NCBI GenBank assembly: GCA_003242895.1
Contig: QKMY01000057.1
Location: forward strand, 85,429 to 149,428
Source of the DNA: Candidatus Margulisiibacteriota bacterium
GTDB lineage: Bacteria > Margulisbacteria > Riflemargulisbacteria > GWF2-39-127
Reading direction: 5' to 3'
DNA: 64,000 bases
The notes under the pieces were generated by a model. That model was not told the origin of the DNA. It did not search any database and worked only from the letters and a program-made list of their open reading frames with translations. Shown here in pieces: positions 1-9,718 of this stretch (position 1 is the stretch's first letter; each line of letters starts with the position of its first letter). Made by a program: the position numbers and the translations under genes.

Positions 1-1
1 A

Positions 2-499
2 ACCCAGCAGGCCCCACCGACGCAGCTTATTGTCGGATTAGCCTTGTTTTTAACGTTTTTTGTGATGGCACCAACGTTTACGAAGATTAATGATAATGCT
101 GTCAAGCCTTTCACTGCCGGAAAGATTTCGCAAGAAGAAGCCATGACGCAAGGAATGGCACCCTTACGTGATTTTATGTTTCGGCAGACCAGGCAAAAAG
201 ACTTGGCGCTTTTTGTTCAACTTGCCAAACTTCCCCGTCCGAAAAATAGGGCTGACATTCCTACCCATGTTTTGATTTCTTCTTTTATTATCAGCGAGAT
301 TAAGACAGCGTTCCAAATGGGTTTTGCAGTATTTGTACCATTCCTCGTTCTCGATATTGTTATCGCCTCGTTATTAATGTCTATGGGTATGATGATGTTA
401 CCTCCTGTAATGATATCCTTGCCATTTAAAATACTCTTGTTCATTTTAGTCGATGGATGGAGCTTGGTTGCCAGATCTTTAGTAATGAGCTTTCATTAG
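2..499 (+). CDS. fliP: Flagellar export gate protein FliP (5' end cut off by window)
   Basis: FliP is an inner-membrane subunit of the flagellar type III export gate, where it forms a helical assembly with FliQ and FliR. The open frame runs in from the window edge, so the N-terminal part (signal peptide and first membrane segments) is missing. What remains matches the C-terminal two thirds of the family: the [17 protein letters not shown] segment, the [10 protein letters not shown] motif, the [10 protein letters not shown] stretch, and the [16 protein letters not shown] helix before the closing FVLVDGW-like motif (here ILVDGWSLV). Any internal start would cut into conserved sequence, so the reading is annotated as partial. 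It is followed by fliQ after about 100 bases, the usual fliP-fliQ-fliR order. Confidence 0.96.
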   Translation, partial: TQQAPPTQLIVGLALFLTFFVMAPTFTKINDNAVKPFTAGKISQEEAMTQGMAPLRDFMFRQTRQKDLALFVQLAKLPRPKNRADIPTHVLISSFIISEIKTAFQMGFAVFVPFLVLDIVIASLLMSMGMMMLPPVMISLPFKILLFILVDGWSLVARSLVMSFH

Positions 500-601
500 C
501 TGCAAATCGTTCTTTCATTCTCAGGTTTCTTTTTCCCTGTCGTGATTTTTGTCTTGACTTTTATGCTGTTTGAATTTTAGACTAGTATGTAGGAGTATCT
601 A

Positions 602-871
602 ATGAATCAGGATATAGTAATAGGAATAGCACAGGAAGCGGCTTATACCGCGCTGATGTTATCAGCACCTGCCTTAGTCACAGGGTTAATAGTTGGATTG
701 CTGATCAGCATTTTTCAGGCAGTGACCCAGATTCAGGATGCCACCCTCACGTTTGTTCCAAAGCTGATCGTTGTCGGTATCACCGTTTTAGTCCTGAGTG
801 GCTGGATGCTGACGGTAATAACTGATTTTACCGCAAAGATTTTTACTAATCTGTATTATTTTGCAATGTAA
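602..871 (+). CDS. fliQ: Flagellar export gate protein FliQ
   Basis: FliQ is the small two-helix subunit of the flagellar type III export gate. The 89-residue length is typical, and the protein has two hydrophobic hairpin helices (about residues 13-37 and 52-75) around the conserved QAVTQIQDATLTFVPK segment. The ATG follows an AGGAG ribosome-binding site at 591-595. fliR begins on the base after the stop codon, so the two are probably translationally coupled. Confidence 0.97.
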   Translation: MNQDIVIGIAQEAAYTALMLSAPALVTGLIVGLLISIFQAVTQIQDATLTFVPKLIVVGITVLVLSGWMLTVITDFTAKIFTNLYYFAM

Positions 872-1657
872 ATGTATTTTTTAGATATAACACTTAAAAA
901 TTTTCAGATTTTTCTAATAGTACTGCTTCGAATAAGCGGTATTTTTGTTTTGTCTCCTGTTTTTGGCGCTGCCAGCTTGCCTCAACGAGTAAAAGTTTTT
1001 GCTTCTGTTTTTTTTTCGTTTGTAATACTGCCTCAAGTGGTAGCTACTAGTTTTGAAATTCCTATGGATTTTTTGGGATATGCTATTATTCTTTTCAGGG
1101 AATTGCTTGTTGGTGTGATTATTGGTTTCGCGGCAATGGTTATTATGAATATTATTCAGTTTGCAGGGAAGATGGTTGATATGGGTATGGGGCTTCACAT
1201 GGCGAGCGTTGTTGACCCCATGAACAGAGATCAGGCTTCTGTTATAGGTCAGTTGTTTTACTTTATCGCCATATTGATTTTTTTGTTAACCAATAGTCAT
1301 TACTATTTAATAAGTGCAGTTGTTAAAAGTTTTGAAGTCATTCCAATCAATGGGCTTGTTATTGATGGAAGAATAATTGATCTATTGCTAAATCTGTTCA
1401 CCAGAATATTTTCCATTGGGTTTCAGATTGCTATGCCTATAGCCGGAATTCTGTTTATATTGACATTTACCTTAGGTATTATGTCTAAAACGGTTCCACA
1501 ATTAAATGTTTTTTTTGTTGGAATTCCTTTGCAGATTATAATCGGGCTGATACTTCTCATGTTTTCATTTACTCTTTTTTATCCGGTATTTCTTAATTTG
1601 ATTATGAGTATGAAAGATGATCTATTTGCTGTTGTAAAAGCATTAGGAAATCCCTGA
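872..1657 (+). CDS. fliR: Flagellar export gate protein FliR
   Basis: FliR completes the FliP5Q4R1 core of the export gate. The 261-residue, strongly hydrophobic protein has at least six predicted membrane segments and family motifs including RISGIFVLSPVFG near the N-terminus and an RELLVGVIIGFA segment around residue 75. Its ATG abuts the fliQ stop codon with no good ribosome-binding site, which suggests coupling to fliQ translation. flhB starts 12 bases downstream in the same direction. Confidence 0.97.
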   Translation: MYFLDITLKNFQIFLIVLLRISGIFVLSPVFGAASLPQRVKVFASVFFSFVILPQVVATSFEIPMDFLGYAIILFRELLVGVIIGFAAMVIMNIIQFAGKMVDMGMGLHMASVVDPMNRDQASVIGQLFYFIAILIFLLTNSHYYLISAVVKSFEVIPINGLVIDGRIIDLLLNLFTRIFSIGFQIAMPIAGILFILTFTLGIMSKTVPQLNVFFVGIPLQIIIGLILLMFSFTLFYPVFLNLIMSMKDDLFAVVKALGNP

Positions 1658-1669
1658 TGAGGAATAATA

Positions 1670-2734
1670 ATGGCTGATCCTTCAAAAACTGAAAATGCTA
1701 CCCCCCGTAGAAAACAGGACGCAAGAAAAAAAGGTCAAGTTGCGAAAAGTAGCGAAATATCTGCAACCATAACCTTTGTTGCCGCCTTACTGCTCCTCAA
1801 GTTTTTTGGCAGGGGGATAATGGATCAGTTAAAGAATTATTTGCAGTATATTCTTAGCCATTTGCACGAAATGGATTTTACCCATCAAAATGTTTTAGCT
1901 TATGAGATGGATGCGTTTATAAAGATGGCTGTGATCCTGCTGCCTTTTATGCTGATCATTGCACTTGCTGCTGTGGGCGTCAATTATGCTCAAATCGGTT
2001 TCTTTTTTTCGTTTGAACCGATCAAGCCTTCCTTTAACAAAATTAATCCGTTTACAGGGTTCGCGAGGATTTTTTCTAAACGGGGTTTAGAAATGCTTGT
2101 TAAGTCACTGCTTAAGATTGTTGTAATTAGCTGGATAGTTTACGGTGTGATCAAGAAGGCTATTCCTGACCTGATTCCTCTTATCGACTCAGATTTGACG
2201 AGTGCCTTTTTTACTATTGCGGATGTATGTTATCAGATATCTTTGAGAGTAGCTATTTTTTTCATAATAATATCTATAGCTGATTACTATTGGCAGAGGC
2301 ATACTCATGAAGAGTCTCTTAAAATGAGTAAGCAGGAAGTAAAGGATGAGTCAAAAAGGACTGAAGGAAATCCACAAATAAAGGGCGAGATCAGAAGACG
2401 GATGCGTCAGATGATGAGGAGCCGTATGATGACCTCAGTCCCTAAGGCAGACGTGGTGGTAACGAACCCGACCCATATTGCAGTTGCGTTACTGTATGAT
2501 GCAGACAATATGGTCGCTCCGAAAGTCGTCGCAAAGGGTGCCCAGCTTATTGCCGAACAAATCAAGGACCTTGCGAAAGAATCAGGCGTACCGATAATCG
2601 AAAACAAACCTCTGGCGAGAACACTATTTAAAACCGTGGAAATTGGGGAAGAGATACCTCAGGACCTCTTTAATGCGGTTGCCGAAATTCTTACCTACGT
2701 TAACAAGCTTACCGGTAAAACATTCGGGCTATAG
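1670..2734 (+). CDS. flhB: Flagellar export switch protein FlhB
   Basis: FlhB switches export specificity from rod/hook to filament substrates. The N-terminus has the charged family signature (E-K-TE-AT-P-RR--DARKKGQVAKS style), four membrane helices follow between about residues 30 and 210, and the cytoplasmic domain carries the autocleavage motif N266-P267-T-H. Cleavage between Asn and Pro is known for the family and all four residues are intact. The 354-residue length is normal. It lies 12 bases after fliR and is followed by a 160-base gap that carries a promoter for flhA. Confidence 0.97.
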   Translation: MADPSKTENATPRRKQDARKKGQVAKSSEISATITFVAALLLLKFFGRGIMDQLKNYLQYILSHLHEMDFTHQNVLAYEMDAFIKMAVILLPFMLIIALAAVGVNYAQIGFFFSFEPIKPSFNKINPFTGFARIFSKRGLEMLVKSLLKIVVISWIVYGVIKKAIPDLIPLIDSDLTSAFFTIADVCYQISLRVAIFFIIISIADYYWQRHTHEESLKMSKQEVKDESKRTEGNPQIKGEIRRRMRQMMRSRMMTSVPKADVVVTNPTHIAVALLYDADNMVAPKVVAKGAQLIAEQIKDLAKESGVPIIENKPLARTLFKTVEIGEEIPQDLFNAVAEILTYVNKLTGKTFGL

Positions 2735-2773
2735 TAAAGTTTTCTTGTAATGCCGGTTATTTCTTGAAGTTCC

Positions 2774-2802
2774 TTCACAAATGGCCAAATAAAAACTATA
2801 AT
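2774..2802 (+). promoter_or_regulatory. Sigma-70-type promoter upstream of flhA
   Basis: A TTCACA -35 box (2774-2779) is separated by 17 bases from a perfect TATAAT -10 box (2797-2802), in the only sizeable gap in this part of the flagellar cluster. It would allow flhA-flhF-flhG to be transcribed independently of the upstream fliP-flhB genes. Confidence 0.55.
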
Positions 2803-2895
2803 AGAAATAAGTAACAAATTTTTGCATATAACACAAATATTGTATTGTAGTCTTTGCTTATGCTTACTGGCACCAGCGTGGACTAAGGATATCGA

Positions 2896-4959
2896 ATGGC
2901 TCAAGCCGCTACAGCAAAGAATGAGCGTGGATCAGATCTTCTAGTTGCAATTAGTATTGTTGTAATACTGGGTATGATGCTTTTCCCGGTCCCGACGTTT
3001 ATTGTCGATGTTATGGTTGCTTTTAACCTGACAATTTCACTGATAACGCTTCTTGTGACGTTATATGTGGTTGAGCCGGTCCAGTTCTCGATTTTCCCAT
3101 CCTTTTTAGTTATTATGACGATGTTCCGGGTAGCGCTGGGTATATTAATTACCAGGGCGATACTTATTAATGCTTCAGCGGGTAATATTATTAATGCTTT
3201 TGGTAACTTTGTTGTCGGTGGTAATTATGTTGTCGGGATTGTTATCTTTATAGTTCTGATCGTTGTCCAATTCATCGTTATAACGAGCGGCGCACAGCGG
3301 GTTGCAGAAGTTGCAGCCAGGTTTACGTTGGATGCCATGCCTGGTAAGCAAATGAGTATTGATGCGGACCTCAACGCCGGACTGATAACCGAATCCCAGG
3401 CAAGGGCAAAGCGAGAATCGATTTCCGCAGAAGCCGACTTCTATGGCGCCATGGACGGTTCTACGAAGTTTATTCGTGGTGACTCTATTTCGTCGATAAT
3501 TATTATTGTGGTGAATATCATCGCAGGTTTTATTATTGGTATTATGCAGCTAAAAATGTCCTTTGTTCAGGCACTGCAAACCTATACACTTCTCACTGTT
3601 GGTGCCGGGATTACCCTTCAGATACCTTCTTTGCTGGTTTCTGTTTCAACGGGTATCATCGTTACTCGGGCTGCCTCGGTATCGAATTTAGGCAAACAGA
3701 TTGTTTCACAGGTGTTTTCCAGTTCTAGAGTTATTGCTATAGCCGCGGGTGTTTCGTTTTTTATGGTTTTTATTCCGGGCATTCCAAAAATCCCTTTTAT
3801 TATACTTTCCGGACTCGTTGGCTATGTGGCCTATACTATGTCCGAGAATCAGAAGAAAGACGATATTAAACAGAAGAAAGAAGAAGAAAAAGAGAAAAAA
3901 GTATCAGCCGGCACTCCTGAGAGCGTCATGCCTCTTCTTCATTTTGATCCGGTCGAGTTGGAAATCGGCTATGCCTTGATCCCGTTGGTTGATCCCGAAC
4001 AGGGGGGAGATTTGCTGGATAGTATTACAAGTATCAGGAAGCAGACCGCTCTTGAATTTGGAATAATTGTTCCACCTATAAGAATAAGAGATAACATGAA
4101 TTTGCCACCGAATAAATATGTCATAAAAATGCACGGAGTAGAAGTATCTGTCGGGGAGTTAATGGTTGGACGCTATCTTGCTATGAATCCGGGTACTGCC
4201 AAAGATAAGATTCAGGGATATGATACGACAGAACCTACCTTTGGGTTGCCGGCAACCTGGATAACTCAAAATGACAAGAACAGGGCCGTAGCACTCGGAT
4301 ATACGGTCGTTGATGCGTCGGCTGTTGTGACGACCCACATTACAGAAACCATAAAAAATAATGCATCTGAACTGGTTGGCCGGCAGGAAGTTCAAGCCCT
4401 AATTGAGAACGTGAAAGAAAACTATCCTGCAGTTATTGAAGAATTAATCCCCAAGGTGCTGACGTATGGAGAGGTTCAAAAAGTACTTCATCGATTGCTC
4501 TCTGAGAGAGTATCAATCCGAAATCTTCTGATTATTCTGGAGACCTTGGCTGATTATGGTATCAAAACCAAAGATCCTGATCATTTAACGGAGTACGTGA
4601 GGCAGTCACTGAGAAAACAAATTTCCAAACAGTACGCTGATGAGGATCGAGTGCTTCATGTCATCACCTTTGATCCCGAAATTGAACAAAACATCGCTGA
4701 TTCGATTCAGTACACGGAACAGGGAGCTTTCACCGCTCTGGCCCCTGAATATTTGCAGCGGCTGTTCAGTGCTATTGCAGATAAAACAGAGAAAATTGTT
4801 TCTCAAGGATATCAACCTATTGTCCTATGTTCGTCAATAGTGCGGCCCCATTTGAAGAGGATGATAGACAAAACAATGCCGGGGTTAGTTGTCCTTGCCT
4901 ATAACGAAATTGTTCCTGAAGTAGAAATTAGATCGCTAGGGATGGTGGAAATGAGATGA
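2896..4959 (+). CDS. flhA: Flagellar export gate protein FlhA
   Basis: FlhA is the large export-gate subunit that forms a nonameric ring and docks export chaperones. The 687 residues split into a membrane half with about eight helices (residues 15-315), containing the FHIPEP-family segment VEPVQFSIFPSFLV and the QRVAEVAARFTLDAMPGKQM loop, a Lys/Glu-rich linker (about 318-340), and the cytosolic domain ending in a conserved YNE-VPEVEI-S-G motif. The start is an ATG behind AAGGA at 2885-2889. The stop overlaps the flhF start by four bases (ATGA), indicating coupling. Confidence 0.97.
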   Translation: MAQAATAKNERGSDLLVAISIVVILGMMLFPVPTFIVDVMVAFNLTISLITLLVTLYVVEPVQFSIFPSFLVIMTMFRVALGILITRAILINASAGNIINAFGNFVVGGNYVVGIVIFIVLIVVQFIVITSGAQRVAEVAARFTLDAMPGKQMSIDADLNAGLITESQARAKRESISAEADFYGAMDGSTKFIRGDSISSIIIIVVNIIAGFIIGIMQLKMSFVQALQTYTLLTVGAGITLQIPSLLVSVSTGIIVTRAASVSNLGKQIVSQVFSSSRVIAIAAGVSFFMVFIPGIPKIPFIILSGLVGYVAYTMSENQKKDDIKQKKEEEKEKKVSAGTPESVMPLLHFDPVELEIGYALIPLVDPEQGGDLLDSITSIRKQTALEFGIIVPPIRIRDNMNLPPNKYVIKMHGVEVSVGELMVGRYLAMNPGTAKDKIQGYDTTEPTFGLPATWITQNDKNRAVALGYTVVDASAVVTTHITETIKNNASELVGRQEVQALIENVKENYPAVIEELIPKVLTYGEVQKVLHRLLSERVSIRNLLIILETLADYGIKTKDPDHLTEYVRQSLRKQISKQYADEDRVLHVITFDPEIEQNIADSIQYTEQGAFTALAPEYLQRLFSAIADKTEKIVSQGYQPIVLCSSIVRPHLKRMIDKTMPGLVVLAYNEIVPEVEIRSLGMVEMR

Positions 4960-6182
4960 GGATAAAAAAATATAAAGCTAAAGATATGAAGGAAGCCTTA
5001 GTGCAGGTGAAGCAGGATTTTGGACCTGATGCAGTCATACTTCATAGCCGGAATGTATTTGAAGGCGGTATGTTCGGTCTTTTCGGCAGAGAGATGGTCG
5101 AGGTAACTGCCGGAGGGGAAATCAATATACTCGAAGATCTCGTTGCCAAGAAGAAAGAATATTTCAATATCGAAAATAATGTTCCGGGAGCCTCTCCTAG
5201 AAGCCATTTTAAGATCAATGTGGCTTCGAATGAAGCTGCGAAACCGGTATTGGTAGCAAGTGACGAGAAGTTAGAGAAATTATCGAAACAGATAAGTCTG
5301 GTAGAGAGCCAACTCGGTCATTTATCTCAAAACCTGTCGGTCGTTATAAATTCCATTAAATCACTAAATACAAAGAATTATAACCGCAATCTGTCAGGAG
5401 TTTTTGAATACCTTATTGCCTTAGGTATTAAGGAAAATATTATCGCCGTAATCGTCAAAAAATTAGAAGAAGAGATGTTGGGCAAAGACTTGAGGGACAA
5501 GGTAAAAGTCGAACAGTTTCTACGAGCCGAACTGCTTTCGATGATCAGAACCAGCGGACCTATCGAACTGCCGAAGCAAAAGCAGAAAATTATCGCTTTC
5601 ATCGGGTCAACAGGTGTTGGTAAGACGACTACTATTGCAAAGTTAGCAGCGAATTATACACTTATGCAAAAAAAGAAGGTCGCTTTGATTACTATTGATA
5701 CTTATCGGATCGCCGCGATCGAACAGCTCAAGACCTACGCGAATATAATCGGAGTGCCGATTGATGTGGTTTTTACCCCAGAAGAATTCAAGCAGACGCT
5801 AGCCGCTCACAAAGAAGAAGACTTGATTTTGATAGACACTGCGGGAAGAAGCCCCAAAAACACACAGCAGATGAAAGAGCTTAAGAAATTTTTAGATATG
5901 GGTGGTCCAGGAATTGAGAATATATTGGTTATCTCTGCCACCTCAAAAGATGGAGATGTTGAGGATACGGTAAGCAGATTTGATATAATTAAGAGTGAAA
6001 ATATCGTTTTCACTAAACTGGATGAAACCTCGACATTTGGCGTTATCATAAATGTTCTTTACAATAGCAATAAAAAGCTTTCGTACTTTACTACCGGACA
6101 GAATGTTCCTGACGACTTAGAAGTTGCAAAAGACAGAGATCTACTTGAAAAAATTATGGGACAAAGTGTTTTAGAGCTATAA
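4956..6182 (+). CDS. flhF: Flagellar placement GTPase FlhF
   Basis: FlhF is an SRP-type GTPase that sets the number and position of flagella together with FlhG. The 408 residues comprise a short basic N-terminal region, a helical N domain (about 130-205) and the GTPase G domain with P-loop GSTGVGKTT (K223), the DTYRIAAIEQLKTYA segment, the G3 motif DTAGR and the G4 motif TKLDE. The start overlaps the end of flhA by four bases. A short perfect hairpin (6184-6199) follows the stop but has no T-run. Confidence 0.96.
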   Translation: MRIKKYKAKDMKEALVQVKQDFGPDAVILHSRNVFEGGMFGLFGREMVEVTAGGEINILEDLVAKKKEYFNIENNVPGASPRSHFKINVASNEAAKPVLVASDEKLEKLSKQISLVESQLGHLSQNLSVVINSIKSLNTKNYNRNLSGVFEYLIALGIKENIIAVIVKKLEEEMLGKDLRDKVKVEQFLRAELLSMIRTSGPIELPKQKQKIIAFIGSTGVGKTTTIAKLAANYTLMQKKKVALITIDTYRIAAIEQLKTYANIIGVPIDVVFTPEEFKQTLAAHKEEDLILIDTAGRSPKNTQQMKELKKFLDMGGPGIENILVISATSKDGDVEDTVSRFDIIKSENIVFTKLDETSTFGVIINVLYNSNKKLSYFTTGQNVPDDLEVAKDRDLLEKIMGQSVLEL

Positions 6183-6251
6183 TCCCTTTTCAAAAAGGGA
6201 ACAGGAACTAGTCTTTGTAATACTAACAAGAAATAATCATAAGGAAAAATT

Positions 6252-7127
6252 ATGGACCAAGCAGACAAATTAAGGGAGTTAGCCAAAGTACATCGACCAG
6301 CCGCCGCTGTATTAAATAACAAGAGAACAATTGCAGTTGCAAGTGGCAAAGGAGGCGTTGGAAAAACCAATTTTTCTGTCAATATTTCCATCGCTCTCAA
6401 TCAGTTAGGACAGAAAGTGATACTTCTGGATGCTGATTTAGGTATGGCAAATATTGACGTTCTATGCGGGCTTTCTCCTAAGTACAATCTGGGGCATGTC
6501 ATCAACAACAAGAAAAGCTTCGGTGAAATTGTAATCGAGTGTTGCGGCGGCATAAATGTAATTCCCGGAGTTTCTGGTGTTGAAGAATTAACCTCACTTA
6601 ACCTTGAGCAGCAGCAGATATTTTTTGAACAACTGGAGATCTTTGACAAAGTCGATATGAGTAAAATATTGGTCATCGATATTGGCGCAGGAATGGCTCC
6701 GACAGTGATCAATTTTCTTCTTGCAAGTAACGAGAGTATAATTATAACAACTCCAGAGCCTACTGCTATGATGGACGCATATGCTATAATAAAAACTATT
6801 GTAGGTAAAAAACCGGATGCGGATATTAGCATTATTGTTAATATGGTAAAGAGCAAAGAGGAAGCAGTTCAAGTTTTTCATTCAATGAGTATGATAACTC
6901 AGCAATTTTTGAATCATCAGCTTCAGTATTTAGGTCATATTCTTTCTGACCCGGTTGTTTCCAAATGCGTAAAGCAGCAAAGTCCTTTTTTGTTGTCATA
7001 TCCTCATAGCCAGGCGAGTAAATGTGTCAGGGAAATAGCACTTCGATTATTAAATAGAAAAGATACGGTACATCGAGGTGGCATAAAGAATTTATTTGAA
7101 AGACTAGGTTCGTTTTTTGGAGGATAG
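6252..7127 (+). CDS. flhG: FlhG/YlxH, MinD-like ATPase
   Basis: FlhG antagonises FlhF and controls flagellar number. The protein starts with a short FlhF-interaction-like stretch (DQADKLRELAK, the conserved DQA-LR element), then the deviant Walker A motif SGKGGVGKT (residues 31-39) and the MinD-type LLDADLGMANID segment. Walker B and the switch region (VIDIGAGM) follow. The C-terminus, KNLFERLGSFF, could be an amphipathic membrane-targeting helix as in MinD. An AAGGA ribosome-binding site precedes the ATG. The next small gene starts two bases after the stop. Confidence 0.95.
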   Translation: MDQADKLRELAKVHRPAAAVLNNKRTIAVASGKGGVGKTNFSVNISIALNQLGQKVILLDADLGMANIDVLCGLSPKYNLGHVINNKKSFGEIVIECCGGINVIPGVSGVEELTSLNLEQQQIFFEQLEIFDKVDMSKILVIDIGAGMAPTVINFLLASNESIIITTPEPTAMMDAYAIIKTIVGKKPDADISIIVNMVKSKEEAVQVFHSMSMITQQFLNHQLQYLGHILSDPVVSKCVKQQSPFLLSYPHSQASKCVREIALRLLNRKDTVHRGGIKNLFERLGSFFGG

Positions 7128-7129
7128 CG

Positions 7130-7405
7130 ATGATAAAAATGATTGCCATTTCAATTGGGATGATTGCGATGGTTATCGTTGCTGTTGCAGGGTATTTATC
7201 AAACGTTTCATTTAATAGTCTGATCGGGAGAGCAATTTTTTCATTTTTCATTTTTTATTTGATAGGAACGGTATTTGGACTTATAGTTTTGAGGAATATT
7301 TTAGCAGTACTGGAGCGCAGAAAAATAGCAGATCTGGATAACGAAAGAAAAAGTTTAGAAGAAAAAATTAAGCAGAAGCAAAGCGAGATAGAAAGTCGAC
7401 CATAG
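7130..7405 (+). CDS. Small two-helix membrane protein with coiled-coil tail
   Basis: This 91-residue protein has two hydrophobic segments (about residues 3-23 and 33-57) followed by a charged, heptad-like tail (about 62-88, rich in Lys, Glu and Arg). The ATG sits behind a strong GGAGGA site inside the end of flhG and only two bases after its stop, so it is almost certainly co-translated with flhG and precedes fliA. I do not recognise the family. Its place suggests a flagellar or cell-pole accessory role, but this is inferred from position alone. Confidence 0.8.
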   Translation: MIKMIAISIGMIAMVIVAVAGYLSNVSFNSLIGRAIFSFFIFYLIGTVFGLIVLRNILAVLERRKIADLDNERKSLEEKIKQKQSEIESRP

Positions 7406-7413
7406 GATACGTG

Positions 7414-7443
7414 TTAGAATCTTTATGTTTTTTAAAGTATAAT
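7414..7443 (+). promoter_or_regulatory. Possible promoter upstream of fliA
   Basis: A perfect TATAAT at 7438-7443 lies about 27 bases upstream of the fliA ATG. The best -35 match, TTAGAA (7414-7419) with an 18-base spacer, is weak, so this is a tentative call. Confidence 0.35.
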
Positions 7444-7469
7444 TTAAAGATCGGAAGAAAAGAGAATTT

Positions 7470-8246
7470 ATGACATATCTGGCTGATACCTATAAAATTA
7501 ATGAAAAAGAAAAAAAGGCTTCCAGTGTTGCACTTTCTGTAGAGAAAGAACATCTTGTCATCCAGTATATCCCTCTAGTTAAGTATGTTGTCGGTAGAAT
7601 GGGCATTAATCTGCCTCCCGGTTTAGATAACGATGACCTGGTATCTATCGGATGCTGGGGGTTGATCGATGCCGCTAAGAAATTCGACGAAAACCGAGGG
7701 GTTCAGTTTAAGACATACGCCATGACTAGAATTCGCGGCTCCATCCTTGATGAGCTTCGCCGACTGAGTTTGGGTGGCCAAGCGTTATGTAGAAAAGCCC
7801 AGATGTTAGAGAAAGCTTTCGCAAAAGTTGAACTCCAGAAAGGGAAGCCTGCTAGTGTAGAGGAAGTTGCGGCTGTACTTCAGATTTCGAAGGATGATGT
7901 GGACAAATTGATGGCTGAAGTGAATCTGTCTTTTTTGTTGAGTCTTGATACTAATAATAGCTATGGCGAAGAAGGCGATAATAAAGTAGATACCATTGTT
8001 GATCAGAATGCTGAAGGGATTGACGTTTTCATCCAAAAAAATGAGCAGAGAGAAATGCTTGAAAGAGCTTTAGATTGTTTGTCCGATCAAGAAAAAATGG
8101 TTATTAATCTGTATTATTATGAGGAATTAACCTTAAAAGAGATTGCTAAAATCCTTAAAGTTTCCGAATCGAGAATATCCCAGATTCACGGAAAAGCTAT
8201 TTTTCATTTAAAAACAAAGTTAAAAAGACATGATGTAGTATTTTGA
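7470..8246 (+). CDS. fliA: Flagellar sigma factor, sigma-28 (FliA/WhiG type)
   Basis: This is the RNA polymerase sigma factor for late flagellar genes. The 258 residues contain region 2 (LVKYVVGRMG...DDLVSIGCWGLIDAAKKFD...FKTYAMTRIRGSILDELRR), a region 3 helix with the VEEVAAVLQIS motif, and region 4 (SDQEKMVINLYYYEELTLKEIAK followed by the SESRISQIHGKA recognition helix). These are diagnostic of the sigma-28 family. It follows the flhF-flhG genes as in Bacillus and clostridia. A sigma-28-like promoter is visible upstream of motA. Confidence 0.95.
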   Translation: MTYLADTYKINEKEKKASSVALSVEKEHLVIQYIPLVKYVVGRMGINLPPGLDNDDLVSIGCWGLIDAAKKFDENRGVQFKTYAMTRIRGSILDELRRLSLGGQALCRKAQMLEKAFAKVELQKGKPASVEEVAAVLQISKDDVDKLMAEVNLSFLLSLDTNNSYGEEGDNKVDTIVDQNAEGIDVFIQKNEQREMLERALDCLSDQEKMVINLYYYEELTLKEIAKILKVSESRISQIHGKAIFHLKTKLKRHDVVF

Positions 8247-8263
8247 TAGAATCCTAATAATAT

Positions 8264-9718
8264 ATGAATACAATCTTAACCGAAGGAATCTCGTTAGTCG
8301 TATCTGATGATGAATTATCAGCATTTATTCAGACTGATGAAGATATAGAAGAATTCCCTGATTACGATCGGATGCTGGGATTGCTGGCTTCCCAAGGAAT
8401 AAAGTTCGGTATTAAGAAGAAGCTATTCGAAAAGAGATCAAATTTTCTTCATAATTCCAATCAATCCCGAAAAATTATAATTGCTGAAGGTGTGAACCCT
8501 AAAAATGGAGAAGATGCTCAGATCGTATTCCATTTCGAAATAGAAAGAAAATCAGGAATACCAAGGATTGATGCCCGTGGACGTGCTAATTTTAAAGACT
8601 TGAACTATATTGTGAACGTTGAGGAAGGCACGCTTCTTGCTGAGAAGAAACCATTAACGAGAGCAAAATCAGGAACGAACATCTTTGGAAAAGAACTGCG
8701 AGGTATCGATGGTAAAGATATTTCTCTGGAAACCGGAAAGAACATAAAAATTTCATCTGCCGGGTTAAAGTTTTATGCTGCCTGTTCTGGCACTCCCACT
8801 TATAAAAATAATAAGATCGATGTCTTAAAAAAGATCAGGGTTAATGGAAATATTAATTATTCAGTTGGCAATATTGATTTTGTTGGGGAAATTGAGATCC
8901 TTGGGGACGTTGAACAAGGGTTTTATGTGAAGGCCGGAAAGAATATTACTATAAATGGCAATGCTATCGGAGGAAGTATCGAGGCAGGAATCAGTCTTAT
9001 AGTCAAAAATGGGATTGTTGCTACTGAGAAGAATGTTATAACAGTCAAAAAAAATATCGAAGCAAGGTTTGTTGAGAATAGCAGGATTATTGTCGGGAAA
9101 GACTTGTATGCAGAAAGATGGTTGCTTCATAATAATATTAATTGCGGAGGTAAAATTATTGTTGGTGGTGAGTCAGGTGAAGGGCTGGTCCTGGGCGGAG
9201 AGTATAATGCCGGTATCTCATTTGCAGCAGGAGAAATTGGTACGGATGTTTATGTCAGGACGGTAGTATCCGTAAATTATTCGAAAGAATATTACAAAGA
9301 AGATGGGCTCTATATTCATTATTTTGAACTCATGAAAAACGTTAATAATATAGAGGACTTAATAAAGAAGAATTATAATAATATCGAAAATATTAAAAGA
9401 TCAGAGAGACTAAATATTATTCAAAAAGCGGAACTTATAGAACAATTCGGAGAAAAAATATATGATAGTAAATATAAGAAAAAAGAGTTGGAAGATGAAC
9501 TCCTTGAATTTAAAAATTTTTTGTTAGAAAAAAAGTATGTTTTAGAGCCGGTAATTGTAGCTAAAAGAGGTGTGTGGCCCGGAGTAGAAATTAGAATTAA
9601 TGGAACAATCTTGAAAATAAGAAAGAAAATGGAAGGTGTAGTTTTTGGTTTTGATCAGGGCAAGATAACAGTAAATAAGTACGAGGAAAAAAAACATGAG
9701 TTACATTGGTTCAATTGA
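8264..9718 (+). CDS. FapA-type DUF342 flagellar assembly protein
   Basis: This 484-residue protein matches the DUF342/FapA family. It has an N-terminal region of about 160 residues, a middle section of short Gly/Ile/Val/Asn-rich repeats with a right-handed beta-helix look (INGNAIGGSIEAG and ILGDVEQG, about 190-345), a coiled-coil stretch (about 350-430) and a small beta-rich end with the RGVWPGVEIRING motif typical of the family. Members lie next to flagellar genes in many non-enteric bacteria. The exact biochemical role is not established. No clear ribosome-binding site precedes the ATG. Its last 23 bases overlap the next gene. Confidence 0.85.
   Translation: MNTILTEGISLVVSDDELSAFIQTDEDIEEFPDYDRMLGLLASQGIKFGIKKKLFEKRSNFLHNSNQSRKIIIAEGVNPKNGEDAQIVFHFEIERKSGIPRIDARGRANFKDLNYIVNVEEGTLLAEKKPLTRAKSGTNIFGKELRGIDGKDISLETGKNIKISSAGLKFYAACSGTPTYKNNKIDVLKKIRVNGNINYSVGNIDFVGEIEILGDVEQGFYVKAGKNITINGNAIGGSIEAGISLIVKNGIVATEKNVITVKKNIEARFVENSRIIVGKDLYAERWLLHNNINCGGKIIVGGESGEGLVLGGEYNAGISFAAGEIGTDVYVRTVVSVNYSKEYYKEDGLYIHYFELMKNVNNIEDLIKKNYNNIENIKRSERLNIIQKAELIEQFGEKIYDSKYKKKELEDELLEFKNFLLEKKYVLEPVIVAKRGVWPGVEIRINGTILKIRKKMEGVVFGFDQGKITVNKYEEKKHELHWFN

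Noticed and set aside
6184..6199. Terminator between flhF and flhG
   Set aside because: A 7-base-pair stem with a 2-base loop is present, but no T-run follows and the flagellar genes continue downstream.
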